A DNA stretch of 64,000 nt. Source: Mytilisepta virgata (taxonomy: Eukaryota > Mollusca > Bivalvia > Mytilida > Mytilidae). The position numbers and the translations under genes are program-made. Every line of letters begins with the position of its first letter. Position 1 is the stretch's first letter. This document shows positions 35,701 through 48,100 of this stretch, one piece after another. Location: positions 1,488,001-1,552,000 of the forward strand of contig JAPWFG010000026.1 in assembly GCA_028015205.1 (NCBI GenBank). The letters run 5' to 3'. The notes beneath the pieces are model-generated. The model was given only the letters and a program-made list of their open reading frames with translations. It was not told the DNA's origin and searched no databases.

Positions 35701-38271
35701 ACAATTATACCGTTTCATTAGAGAAAAGAACAACAAATAGGTCAAAGGAACAGAAATTTGCACATTCGTCTCTGAAGCAAAGTCTCGAAAATATAAAAGT
35801 TACTCTTTTCGGAGATTTAAATTCCAAGGTCAATGCTATAGAGACAAATTTAAATTTGACTAAAGCGGATTTGCAGAACCAAATAGACCTTGGCAACAAA
35901 AAAGGTAGGAAAACAAAAGAAGTGGGCTAAACAGTTTTTATGCTTACCAAAACCTCCCCATCACCTATCCTGATCTATAAAATATAATAAAAACCATTAC
36001 TGTGCAATAACCAACAAGGTGGCTGGTAGTTAAAAATGATTAAATTGTTATGAAGGTAATTTGGATAGTGTGGTTAAAATATTCTCGTTTTCACTGTAGA
36101 ATTATCGAATGTTTTCATTGCCGCTTATCGAATATTCCATTTTCAGGTATGCATTTTTTCCGATAAAATTTGCTTGACAATGATTGTTCTAAGTATATTA
36201 ATGAAACTTCCTGTCCTTTACTAGATCCGGACATTTCTATCTCATTAGGAAATCTTCATATCAGCAAATATGACAAACGTGATCCCTTTTCTTCCCTATA
36301 AAATATTTTCCTTTTCTGGACAGTGATGTTAATCTTGCTTCACCTTAGAGAGCTTGTACCGCTATGCACATGTTTGTAGAGATTTTACAGATTTTAATCA
36401 ATAGAATATATCGCAATTGATTTGAACCCTTTACTGCTATGTATTTGTTTTCAATCATCGTTTTAAAAGACTTTTACAACAGAAACTTAGTTTCTTATGT
36501 TATTTCACACCCAGATTGGTTACCTTTGATAAATTCTCTTAAACACCTTTAATTTAATCCACCTGTATATTATAAATTTTATCATTTTTCATTCAATTTC
36601 GCATTACTTTGTCTCATTGATATTTAGATACGGGACATGCAGCAAATTCGGGTCAAGATTTTACAAAGCCGGCGGAGATTTCGGGTCAGGATTATTTGAC
36701 ACTCTGGAGAATTCCGTCTGTCAATTTTTTTGGATATCATAGCAAATGTTTTTATTTTTGGATAATTTCGGGTATGTAATTTTATCTTTCCTGGATATTT
36801 TCGGGTCACAAATTCGACATAACGTGGATAATTTTTTTAAATTGGTCAAGTTATCCCCCCCCCCACCCGAGATGGCAACTTGAGCTAGCTGTAAGATAAC
36901 ATCAACTACTCATTATTTGACATGTTTAGGTCTTGATTTTTAATTGTTTTTCTCTTAGTTTCAGGCAATTTAACAGTCTGTCGACCCGTGTTGGAAATAT
37001 TGATAATCTCACTAGTGAGTTTTTGGTTCTCGGGATATGATTGGTCTTCAAAAAATGTCCTTAGTTACATATAAAACAAACGCGGTCCCGTCGTCTGCTT
37101 TGTAATAAACGGGGTTTTGAAATCAAACAAAAAATCCGACTTGTGAGGGAACAGATAGGATTCGTTATAAAGGGTCATATTTGAACCAAATTTGTTCTTC
37201 TTCTTGTTCCTTTACGTCCGCTGTTGTGACATCTGTTGTGTTATACAACTTCAGCTAGGAAAAACAGTTTCGGTGTATATGACAAATGACATATATGGAA
37301 ATAATCTACCGTGTTTAACAGTGACTGCTAAATACTTGCAAAGTGTACGATAGTTTTCCATACAAAATTAATGAATACATACTTGTGACCATAGTGACTG
37401 TTGAAGTTGGAAGAATATGATGACGTTGACCAGTTTTTAAAGCGTTTTAAAAAATAGAGAAATAGCGTCTTACATTATGACTCGTGGAATATCGGATTTA
37501 TCCAATCTCGATAGTTAAATTACGAAATTTTAAACACTCGCCAAGGCTCGTGCTTAAAATTCCGTAATTTAACTATCTTGATTGGAGAATTCCGATAATC
37601 CACTCGTAGCAGTGTAAGACGCTATATGTATTTCGTTGCAATTGCCATAATGATTGAGTTGATTTTTGTTTACTGTTGTTTTTTGAATATTCATCATGGA
37701 CTAGACAACAATGTCTTCAATTACAGTTAAAACTTTTCGTTTTGCGGTGTCAAGACAAAAGTACTGCACTAAGGCTCTGCTTTCCATGATATTTAATTAA
37801 GGAAAATAGTTGAGCATAGTTCTGATTTCTGACAAAATTATCTAATGAATTTCATCTATTTCAGTTGCCATGACAGCTTGTATAGGAGGAGATTATGGAA
37901 AAAAGACCGCTGGTCACACATTCAAATTTGATGATATAATTACAAATGTTGGTATCACTGATACATCAGACTTCTTGACAAATGGCCATTTTACTCTCGA
38001 AGAGGAGGGACTGTATCTATTTTCAGCATGGATGTACTCTAACACCCATAGAGCTGGATTTGGATTATTCAAAAACAACAAAAAAATCGCTCAAGCATTT
38101 GTAAATGCTATTTCAACCTCTTCAAGTGAAGTGTTTCATTTATATGCGACAGCAACAGCAGTAGTAACAAAAGAATTGAGAATAGGTGATACTCTATCAG
38201 TTAAAGCTGTGAATTCTATGTACGTCAACAGTGGCAGAAATTCTTGTGTAACAATAACAAAACTGAAATAA
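32719..38271 (+). CDS. Secreted coiled-coil C1q-domain protein
   Basis: Exon 1 codes from ATG 32719 to 33472 (251 codons plus one base) and ends at an AAAG|GTAGGA donor. The intact C1q exon is 37865-38271, after a CTATTTCAG acceptor. Phases agree (G+TT = Val), giving 386 aa. Residues about 1-20 are a signal peptide (MMRMVFILEILPFICGFLLD). Residues about 40-250 are rich in heptad leucines, lysines and glutamates and look like a long coiled coil; N-glycosylation sequons include NHS, NYT, NRS and NLT. The last 134 residues are a C1q domain: GHTFKFDDIITNVG, EEGLYLFSAWMYSN, FGLFKNNKKIAQAF, and the closing SCVTITKLK. Coiled coil plus C1q resembles secreted bivalve C1q proteins that assemble as multimers and bind sugars or microbial surfaces; that role is inferred. 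A 2432-bp duplication inside the gene inserts a truncated C1q exon and a partial coiled-coil exon, which splicing must skip to make this product. Confidence 0.88.
33162..35593 (+). repeat. 2432-bp tandem duplication, first unit
   Basis: The unit runs from the middle of the coiled-coil exon through the intron to the middle of a C1q exon. Every landmark recurs exactly 2432 bases later. I noticed only two substitutions in the parts compared by eye (TTTATTATG against TTTCTTATG; GTGTATACGA against GTGTATATGA). Confidence 0.93.
35034..35192. mobile_element. Foldback element in the C1q intron, copy 1
   Basis: The left arm AGCGTCTTACATTATGACTC, then GGAATATCGGATTTATCCAA and GATAGTTAAATTACG, is mirrored at the right by CGTAATTTAACTATC, GGAGAATTCCGATAATCC and GTGTAAGACGCT. 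The core GATAGTTAAATT / AATTTAACTATC is shared with the foldbacks at 14646 and 61050, so they belong to one broad family. Confidence 0.8.
35433..35597 (+). pseudogene. Truncated C1q exon created by the duplication
   Basis: It has the same acceptor and reading frame as the intact C1q exon. It carries the first 55 or so codons of the domain up to FSA and then crosses the junction into duplicated coiled-coil sequence. In the C1q frame the next codons are GCT TGT TGA, a stop. Splicing exon 1 to this exon would give a 307-aa protein lacking most of the C1q beta-sandwich. Confidence 0.85.
35596..35904 (+). pseudogene. Partial copy of the coiled-coil exon
   Basis: It repeats the 3' part of exon 1 (33164-33472), including its GTAGGA donor, but has no start codon or signal peptide. 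The TTTTCAG at the junction could act as an acceptor by chance. Joining to exon 1 there would read G+CT, TGT, TGA and stop at once. An open frame beginning at ATG 35550 merges C1q DNA in the wrong frame with the coiled coil and is not a believable gene start. Confidence 0.75.
37466..37624. mobile_element. Foldback element in the C1q intron, copy 2
   Basis: This is the duplicate of 35034-35192, carried along with the 2432-bp unit. Confidence 0.8.
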
Positions 38272-38298
38272 TAATATAGCCTTTCTATTCATAAAATT

Positions 38299-38407
38299 GA
38301 AACTTTATTAATAAGTACATGAAAACATTTTTCTTATTGTTTCCAGTGTAAATATTCATAATTATTCTAAAAACCTAAATTATCGCTACTGAAATGGTGA
38401 AAAATTG
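38299..38407 (+). repeat. C1q 3'-flank segment shared with 21.6 kb
   Basis: It matches 21597-21705. It begins 28 bases after the C1q stop codon, so it is probably part of the 3' untranslated region. Confidence 0.65.
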
Positions 38408-38409
38408 TT

Positions 38410-39835
38410 ACAAAATATTGCCAACTTCTTTGTATCTGTGATAAAAGTTTGAAGTTTCTAAAAAGACTGATACAAGACTCACTAGATTGACATTTCCTTA
38501 GACTCCTCCATACTGTTACCTTATGAAAGTCAGATGTTGTTCTGGAGTTTAGTCGCCTTGTCCGTAAAAAAATCAAATATGCACGACAAATCAGAAATTA
38601 GCAATTTTCGGGTAAATTGAAAACCGTGTCGACTAACGCTCGGGATAAGATTTTGCTCAAATGATGTTACCATATTAAAATTTCCAACGAATATATGACT
38701 CCCATGACATAATTATCTTCAAAGACTCTCACTTATTTATATGGTAAACCTTCATGATGATATATAATTAATTAAAATTTAATAAAAATAAAATGCAAAA
38801 AGATGAGAAAACAAAGAAAACATATTTACTGTTACATTTATACAAAATACATTTTACTCCGTTTTATCCTTTTATTTTACATTTTATTGTTATAAGTTTT
38901 TTTAAGTAAAAGGACACATATGTAGCAAATAACAATACAGTCTTGATGACTTCAGTCTTGCTTGAGTGTTCGTAGATTTTACTGTTGCTTGACAAGTTCT
39001 AGCTTAATTCACTTCCCTCATTTCCCCCAAACTAAATGGTGATACAAATGAGCTTGTGAATGATTGTTTAATATTTTTTTTAACTTATTGACCAAACATA
39101 CTAAACTAAAAGAATAAAATCCTCTTATATTAAATGAATAAAAGTGACAAAAAAAAAAAACTAACAAGGAAAATGCTTTCCATTTCACGTTAAAAAAAGA
39201 ATAATGATAAAGTTTTATATGTGTATTATAATATTTAAAAGCTTCATATATTTCATTTTTAATTATTTTAATATTTTTGTGACTAATAAAATAATTCTTA
39301 TATGATGTATTTCCAACCAACTGCTTAAATAAAGATGTAGTCACAGCAGTGAGTATGTTTATTGAAACATTAAATATGCCTTGCATCCGTTTTGTGGGAC
39401 AATCGGGAACGGTATAAGGAAAACTCAGAACTATTGAATTTTAAAAAGTGGGACAATCAGGATGTAACCGAAATTCTGCCTTGGACATTAGATTTGTTTT
39501 ACGTTGAACGCCTATATAAAATGGCTAAATGTGCACACAATTGCTATTTTGATCATTTAAGTTATCTTCAATAATTTTTTTTTATAATAGTTTCACCTTT
39601 ATCTTCATAAAATGTTTTAGAAAAACAATATTTTGATTGGAAATTTGATAACTTACCTGATTTAAATTGTTACGTGTTTCGGTATAATTTTTAAAATTTA
39701 TACTAGCTATCATTTGACTAGATTTAAGGATATCCTGGTAATTTTTTTTTATTGTAGGCATAAAGTATTCTAAACTGAAAACGACTATTTTTTTAACTCT
39801 TTGTTGGGAAAGACATCATGTAAACTTGTATAGAA
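38410..39835. other. AT-rich flank of the C1q gene
   Basis: Possible polyadenylation signals lie near 38780 (AATAAAAATAAAA). No exon is supported. Confidence 0.45.
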
Positions 39836-39838
39836 CTG

Positions 39839-40000
39839 TTAGGGAGCAACCATTTTATTTTTACGGGAGGAGGAGGGGGAAGGAATATTTAGTTTGATTT
39901 AAACGAAAACATTTTCTGATTGACACATGTACTGCATTTTTTTCACACCTAAACTAGTAAAGTGATCCCGGCTATATATTTTGCCAAGATCCTGGGAAAA
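39839..40000. mobile_element. Left part of a guanine-run MITE
   Basis: TTAGGGAGCAACCATTTTAT starts the element, followed by a G-rich stretch and phrases ACACATGTACTGCATTTTTT and AGTGATCCCGGCT shared with the copy at 22571. The right end is missing. Confidence 0.55.
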
Positions 40001-40019
40001 AAAAACCACAAAAATCATC

Positions 40020-41810
40020 GTCGGCTGAGCAGATGGACCCTAACCAAATTGGATCGTTTGAAGAGGGTATTACTATAATCAATCCTTCGAAGTTGCAAAA
40101 CATTTCATAAGGTAGTTTCAGAGAAGATTTTTGAAATTTGCATATGAAAATTATAAATGGTCTCTAGTGACCATGTTGTTCATCCGATCGGAATCAAAGG
40201 TAGATGTGTTATAGAGATCCTTCCATACAGCATTCCTACCAAGTTCGGTTGCAATCCGCCAAGTATTGTCAGAGAAGATAAAAATGTGAAAATTTACGGA
40301 CTCCGGACTCAAAGTGATGACATATAAGCTTTCATCGCCGATAGGCTAGGTGAGCTAAAACGTTCATGTTCATAAAAATTACAATGGGTGGTGCATAATA
40401 TAATAAGGAACTGAACATTCTCAACACTTCATTTAAATTCATTCACAGATTTAGAAGGAGTTACAGACAGAAGAAAAACTAGAGGCTCCCAGGAGCCTGT
40501 ATCGCTCACGTAGATTTACACCTTAGCAAAAATCAAAATTTGACTGGTATTCATACAGTTGATGGTTGGTGTGAGTTACAAGGAACTGATGCCATCTTAT
40601 TGCAGCTACGTTTTGTTTAATTTGGCATTATGGTGTCAGACAAAAAAAATTAAGTGAATTTTTCCAATAGGGACCTATGATAAACTAGTTTGGATATTGT
40701 GGCCATCTTGGTTACCGATCAGGATCGTCATAAATTCTTTTGATAAGGAATTCTACAATTTGGTCTCCATTTGCCCAGTGTTTCAAATGAAAAGACCTTT
40801 AATAACATTGTTAAACTAAGATGGCAATGTCGACCATCTTTCCTGGCTGTCCCATTGGTAGCCTTGAGCTGTTTTCTGCTCATTGGTCGGGTTGTTGTCT
40901 CTTTGACACATTTCCCGTTCCCACAATATTCTATTTATTAAAAAAATATATTCTCATAGGTCCTTTGTTAAACTAAGTTAGATCATGGCAGCCATCTTCG
41001 TTAACAGTCCACGTTAATTGTGAAAGAAGACCATCTAAGAACTACTGCTGCATAATTTGGTTCCAATTGGCCAAGTGGTTTCAGACAAGAAGATTTTTAA
41101 CTGAACTTTACCATAGGGTCCTATGTTAAACTAACTTGGCTGTTGTGGCCATCTTGGTCGACACTGGTCTCAGTCATCGGATATTATTCTGAAAGAGGAC
41201 TGTCTAAAGACAATTCCTGCCATGTTTAGTTCTTATTGGTCAAGTGGTTTTAGACAAGAAGATTTTTCAATGAATTTGCCCATAGGGTCCTATGTAAAAC
41301 TAACTTCTGTTTTTGTGGCCATCTTGGATTTCTGATCGGCACCAAAGTAATACAATTTGTTAAAGGTCATTATAAAAACATATTTTTAAAGTTTAAAATC
41401 AATCAGATGTATTGTTCTTGAGAAGAATTTTTTCAAAGTTCAGCCAATAAGAAATTAGAACAGGCTCTGGCGGTAATGTTTCTTGACCAATCGACCAAAG
41501 TAACAATACTTGTACCTTACAAGAAACATCTGTGCCAAAGTTTGGTCAAATTATGTTAAGTTTTTCTCAAGAAGATCAAAATGTGAAACGTTAACGGACG
41601 GATGGACACAAATGACATGTGTAGACACTGCTACACAGGCGACACAAATTATGACAAAACTACATGAATGCTTAATGAATTGTTGGGCAAATAAATAATA
41701 ACAGTATTCTTTCCCTGTTAAGAAGATTTTGAACTGAACTTTACCATAGGGTCCTATGTTAAACTAACTTGGCTGTTGTGGCCATCTTGGTACATGTTGC
41801 TATATACAGC
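40020..41810. repeat. Cluster of dispersed repeat blocks
   Basis: A phrase of about 60 bp, close to CCATAGGGTCCTATGTTAAA followed by CTAACTTGGCTGTTGTGG and CCATCTTGG, recurs in degraded form near 40670, 40975, 41100, 41277 and 41745. Its neighbours (AAGTGGTTTCAGACAAGAAG) repeat at about the same spacing. A stretch at 40845-40920 (GGTCGGGTTGTTGTCTCTTT) is a dispersed repeat whose inverse lies at 50161-50285. The small open frame at 41510-41698 is a by-product. Confidence 0.6.
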
Positions 41811-43830
41811 TGTGTAAAGAATTTTGCACAGACTGGTATTACAGACTGGTATTAGTGGTGTGCATATTTTCTCTGAGGTGAAGACCTCACTGTGATGTCA
41901 AAACAGTACCATTTTTGTTATTTTTGTAAAAAAAAAAAAATTTTAATTTTCAACCAGTCATTTATTCCCCCCAGGCAATAATATGAATATCTTACTAAGC
42001 CATAAAACAATGACAACAATAATTTGTCTTTATTGAAATTCTACAAATGATTTCCTTAAGAAATAGTTGCCTGAAATCTTTCAAAAAAAGATCAAAATCT
42101 TCCAGGAAATTTCTAAAATGCAAATAGTCTAATTATTCCAAGAATTTTTTTCTACTTTCAAGATGCTCACAGAGGGGAAAGAAACCAATATGTTTGTACA
42201 GCAACTAGGCCTAAAAAATAAGAACAAAGCAAACATTCTTGATTCGTTTTATTGCATATAATGCTAAATTGAGACATTACAATCCATATAAATTGATAAC
42301 AAATCAACAGTATCTATATGTCATATCCTTCCCCATTTTTTGGAGATGAATAAAAATACAGAAATTCGCAGCAACAGCCTGGTTTAACAATAGCAACTAA
42401 ACAATAATGTTTAAATATTTGGCAATAAAAGCTGGTTACTGGTAAAACTAGCACCAGAGCTTTTTTTGTCCCAAATTGCCTTAATTTGTTCTTATTTTAA
42501 GAGCACATATATAAATAAATACAAGCTAGTTATTGATGAACACTACACTGCAAGTAAATGCTCCATTTTCTTAAAAAGATTTTGTTAATCTATAACAAAT
42601 ATTCAGAAATGTTGTATATTAACAAAATTGTTTGTGCCATTCATTTGATAATACACTGTCAACATCATACTCAACTGAAAAATTATTGCGACAAACTGTT
42701 GCCATACTGCAGCCCTAAGAAATTGTTGACTCCCTATTGTTCCATATATGGTAGTGAACAAGAGACCATGTTTATATTGAAAATTATCTAAGAAAAATAA
42801 TATCCTCTATGGAATGTCATTTTTGTATTTGATTAATAAATACATGTATTTATATCATTTTATCATAACTTTATCATCTTAGATTTTCAATATAATGTTT
42901 TTGTCAAATACATGATATCAGAATTATTTTTTTTTTATTTTCATAATACATATTATATTTGTTTTAATTAGTTCGATTACTTTATCACACATTTTATTTT
43001 TTAAATCTTTTTTATTTCATTTACCTATTTTTTAGTTTGTGCTTTTTATTTGTTTTTATTTGTGTTTTTAAAATATTTTTTTATTATCTTTTTTATTAAT
43101 TTTTCACTTTTTTTTGTTTTTATTTTTTTTTGTTTTAATTTTTTTTCATTTTCCATTATTCATAATTTTAAAGTTATTAATGGTGTTTTTTTTTTAATTC
43201 TTTTATTAATATTTTTTATTTTATAATTTATTTATTTATTTTGATCTTTTTTCTTTTCATTATTTTGATTTTTTTAAAGTTATAATTTTTAATTTTTCAT
43301 GTTTTTATTTTCACATTAGTTCTTTTTTTTACACTGGATAGCTTGCAAAATTATTAGCAGCCAATGAAAAGCTGCCTACATCAGACGGCCTTATTGTTGG
43401 GCAAGCGTTAATCTGGCTGCCAATGAAATTTGCTATTGTATTGTTAAGCTTCACCAGGCTGTTACTGTATTATAATGGTAACTGAACTACAACTTCTGTT
43501 TTTCTTTTTTCAATTCCTTCAAGATAACATTTTGCCTTATCTATTGATTATTACTTCATATAAATAAAAAGTTTGAAAATCATTAAAAATGTTTTAAAAA
43601 AATTCTGATATATATTTCAGCTTTTTGTCAGCTCAAATTGCACAAGCGATAACAGTATATGTGTAATACAAAAAATGTACATGTATTAAAAAAATATAAA
43701 ATTATCTAAAATATATGTTAATCATCACTACTTAAGCTTGGCTTTGTGACAATATATAACAATTAACAAAGCATTTAGATTTAAAATATAATAGAATAAC
43801 AAAATAACAATTCACTTGTATATGAAAGGC
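41810..43830. other. Gene-free AT-rich DNA with long T-rich tract
   Basis: 42925-43335 is almost pure T with scattered A, strongly skewed. No supported exon; an open frame at 42558-42791 has no recognised content. Confidence 0.5.
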
Positions 43831-43834
43831 AAAA

Positions 43835-44958
43835 AATATAACCCCATGATTTGCCTTATACAAGATATTTTCTGATATATCCTTCCATTTTATATCCATG
43901 ACTTGCCTAAGAAAGCTTTCTTCTAATATAACCTTCCATAATATATTGTTTATCCATGACTTGCCTAAGAAAGCTATCTTTTGACAAAATATTCCATAAT
44001 ATATCCATGATTTGCCTTACAAAGCTATATTTTTTTTTATAGAACCTTCCATATAATATCCTTCATTTGCTTAACAAAGCTATCATCTGATATAACCTTC
44101 AATAATACATTATCCATGATTTGTCTAACAAAGCCACCTTCTGTTATAACCTTCCATAATATATCCATGACTTGCCATACAAAGCTATTTTTTATTTAAC
44201 CTTCCATAATATATCCATGACCTGCCTTACAAAGCTATTTTTGATTTAACATTATACATACATGATGTGCCTTATAAGCTATTTTTGAATTAACCTTCCA
44301 TAATATATCCATGACTTGCCTTATAAAGCTATTTTTGATTTAACCCTCCATAATATATCCATGACTTGCCTTACAAAGCTATTTTTGATTTAACCTTCCA
44401 TAATATATCCATGACTTGCCTTATAAAGCTATAATCTGATTAAACCTTCCATAATATATCCATTACTTGCCTTATAAAGCTATAATCTGATTAAACCTTC
44501 CACAATATATCCATGACTTGCCTTACAAAGCTATAATCTGATTAAACCTTCCACAATATATCCATGACTTGCCTTACAAAGCTATTTTTGATTTAACTCT
44601 CCATAATATATCCATGACCTGCCTTACAAAGCTATTTTTGATTTAACCTTCCATAATATATCCACGACTTGCCTTATAAAGCTATATTTTGATATAACCT
44701 TCCATAATATATTCATGACTTGCCTTACAAAGCTATATTTTGATATAAACTTCCATGATTTGCCTTACAAAGCTATATTCTAATTTCGCCTTTCATAAGA
44801 TATCCAAGACTTGCCTTACAAAGCTATATTCTGATTTCACCTTCCATAAGATATCCAAGACTTGCCTTACAAGCCATATTCTGATTTCACCTTCCATAAG
44901 ATACCCAAGATTTGCCATACAAAGCTATATTCTGATATTACCTTCCAAATAATATCTA
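43835..44958. repeat. Minisatellite, about 50 bp x more than 20
   Basis: Units approximate CCTTCCATAATATATCCATG, ACTTGCCTTACAAAGCTATT, TTTGATTTAA in that order. About 22 units fit. Central units (about 44160-44700) are the most alike, while both edges are more diverged and contain deletions. This is the usual picture for unequal exchange acting on the middle. It lies just beyond the MAN2C1 3' end. Confidence 0.9.
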
Positions 44959-45135
44959 TATAACAAAAATAAACAATCTTCCAAAAGTTCTTCTAAATTC
45001 CATTTCACTACTAAATTCAAATATTTACACTGAATAAAAAAAAATTCACTCTTCAACAGTTTCATATACATTTAAATACTATTCTAAAGTCAGCTGACAA
45101 TTCAAGTCGACCAGAATAAAACTCAAATGTCTGTG

Positions 45136-45141
45136 TTTATT
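45136..45141 (-). terminator. Polyadenylation signal of MAN2C1
   Basis: The minus strand reads AATAAA, 45 bases beyond the stop codon. Confidence 0.5.
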
Positions 45142-45185
45142 GCCCACCACATACTAATTATTGACCTTTCGATGTTTGTGATAAT

Positions 45186-48100
45186 TTACAGTTTAAACTC
45201 GACCAGTAAGCTGATGATTTCAAATGGTTTAAATGATAGATGTATACTGTCTACAACAAATGAGACTGATTTCTCTGTGTCTTCTATCATCTCTTCCAGA
45301 GAACTGCACCTGGAAAAACATGTGTACATTTGTAATTAGTACTGGACTTCTCATAAAAATGCATGTTAAATTATCATCAATTTGCAAGAAACGACCTTTC
45401 AACATGAAAACAGTTAATACATGCAATACTGTATTGGAATGCCAGCACAAAAGTCCCCAAAACTGTGCCTATTTTGAAAATTCTAAAATCTTTATGCACG
45501 ACTATGCATGGCCATCTTTTCATTAAGCTCATGTAAAAAGTTTTTGAGATCCGCTTTGGACAAGTTTATGGCTCAGAAGAAAGGAAAAAAAAAAGCAGAA
45601 ACAATAAGTCCCCCAAACTTTGTTTTGGGAACTTAAATAAAAACTGCAAAAATGGTGCACAAAAAAAAACCATGTAACATTCTCTTTTAATAATAAACAT
45701 CTACTGAAAAGACATTTTTTTCAAAGGGAGACAACAATAGCATTTTGAGATTCTGACAGAATATATAGATTAGAAAAGCTATAACAAAATTAACTACCCG
45801 TCTAATAACAGGAATTGTCCCATTTGAAAATCCAGTTAGAAATACTAACCTATGAGCAGATTTTATTGGCAGCGTAGATGTTAGGACAGTCTTTCCTTTA
45901 CCACCATACGACTCATACAGTCTCAACACGCAAGTTCTTGCCTTACTGGTATCCTCACACTGTTGAAAAATTAAAGAAATCAATACAGAAATAAATGTGT
46001 AGATAAGCATTCAATCTGATGAAGGAATACACAGACCCCCGACAGGATTTATTTCTTTATCTAATCTGGTATATGTCTCAATCATATTTGTGCTGACCTT
46101 TATCCTCCAGTATTAAGGAAAAACTAGCAAAAATAATGGCAAATAGCTCATGTTTTCTAATCGCTAAGTGACCATGTTATCTAACCACTAAATGGAGAAA
46201 GTATGGCAAGACCACTTTTTCACCCTCTAATAATAGCAATTTTCTTAATTTTGGAGTAATTTCTTAACTTGGAGTAAAATTTCTCAAAAGTGTTTGTTGA
46301 ATCATACTGGCTAGTGTCTAAATTTTAATAAAACTGTCCAAAATTTTCAGATTTGAAGCATTTTTCAATTTTTGAAATGACAATTTGAAACAATTATAGG
46401 ACAGACAAATGACTGAGTTAATGATGACATATTGCCAATTAGCCTATATGTAATTTAACAATTATGTGGATGAATGGCAAAGAAGTAGCCTTACCATAAA
46501 TCTGCTTCCTGTAGTTCTACGAAATATCCAAATGTCCTCCTTCATTGACAAAACTCACTGACGAAACTTGGAATACTAAATTTTCAAAACGAAAGTTTAT
46601 TAAAATTTCTTCTATATTTATTGTTGAAACTATCCTCATAATAAACTATAATTATTCTTACCATTTTGACAGTTTCTAGTATAATCTGTCGATTATTTAG
46701 TTTGAAGTAAGACTGCGAGTCCATAATCTCGCCCAGAGTTTCCATAGTAACTAATGGACAGTTCATGTTGTACGCTTGCTGTATGACTCCAGCTTCCTGG
46801 AAATTACCTGAAACAGGAAACATAAATTTCTTAAAATATTATTGAAATCAAACAAGTCTAACATAATAGATCACATTAGGGAATCTGGCATGAAAAAGGA
46901 AACCATTAGTAGATCTAGAGGCCCAAGTGGGGGATTTTTAGCTACATCAAAGCAGTTTTTTCATCCATTACTCTCAACTTTAAAATGACTTTGTTTAATA
47001 TTTCACATGTAAAATTTGTTTATCAAAACAGCATTTTTTTCTCACCCATCTGAAAATCCCATTAACTGACAATTTTTTCATGTAAAAGTTTAAGCTCATT
47101 TACGCAAGTGCTTTCAAAGCAGGAGATTTTTAAATTCAACCAATCAAGAAAATCGTTTAGAATTAGCAGCCATGTCAGTTGCCATAGACCTTAACACAGA
47201 TGCCATATATCTAGTGTTATTTCAATTTGCCATGCAGTTTCAATCGGAGAAGACATTTTTAGAACTGCTACGGCTTACCATGATGAGGCATAACAGCATA
47301 GGAAAAGTTATGAACACCCATATCTGCCTTCTCATCTGGTGCTTTGGAAGACCTCAGTCTGAAAAATATTATTAGAAACTTCATGTCTAAATTATTTAGA
47401 TGCGAATGTATCAATCATAGTCTAGTATAAGAAGGGAAATAACTCTTATTCATTCTCATAATCACAATACATGGACTTTTCCAAGAACCAATGCACTGAT
47501 CATATTCTCTGACTTCATCAAATGTTACAGTAGTTTACTTTTATGTTCTTTGTGCATAAAACAGGAGCATCTAATTAAAAAAATTTTTTCCCTCTACCTC
47601 TAAAATAAATCCTTAATTCATTTTTCATTATTTTCATGATTATCAAAAACAGAACCAATTATAAACAAAGAAAATCATGATTGAAATACTTAATTAGCTA
47701 ATTTTCAAAAGTTAATAAATTTAATTCAAGACTTACAGTGAGAGTCTAAGAACATTGTCAAAACAGGAGTAGCCATATTTACAATCGTTGATGACGGCCA
47801 ATCCAAATCCATGCTCAGATAAATCAGCCCACTTATGTCCACATACCTGCATTGTATATAATTTAATTCCATCATTACAATTTTTCACTCCTGTCAATGT
47901 GAAAAAATGCCATCAGCACTTTCAGTGATCCCAAAAAATTAAAACTTATATAAAATTAAAAATCGCTTTCCATTTAAATACCCGGGGAGAACTCAAAATC
48001 ATATGTTTTAACTTTTTATTAACAGCTACTGTGGATTCATTAATATTCGTTGTATACCAATTTTCATGGTTTTCGTGGGTCTCAGTTAATCAGGAATTTA

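Larger units (their letters stand above)
35594..38027 (+). repeat. 2432-bp tandem duplication, second unit
   Basis: It starts at the junction TTTTCA|GC|TTGTTG, where only the two bases GC are shared by the two parental ends. That is microhomology rather than a long repeat. The near identity means a very recent event, an allelic structural variant or an assembly duplication. Confidence 0.93.

Noticed and set aside
35550..35930. Open frame starting at ATG 35550 that joins new N-terminal residues to the coiled coil
   Set aside because: Its first residues come from C1q DNA read in the wrong frame across the duplication junction, with no signal peptide or promoter.
44755..44952. Open frame with repeated KLYS and HKISKTCL wording
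   Set aside because: It is the translation of the 50-bp minisatellite.
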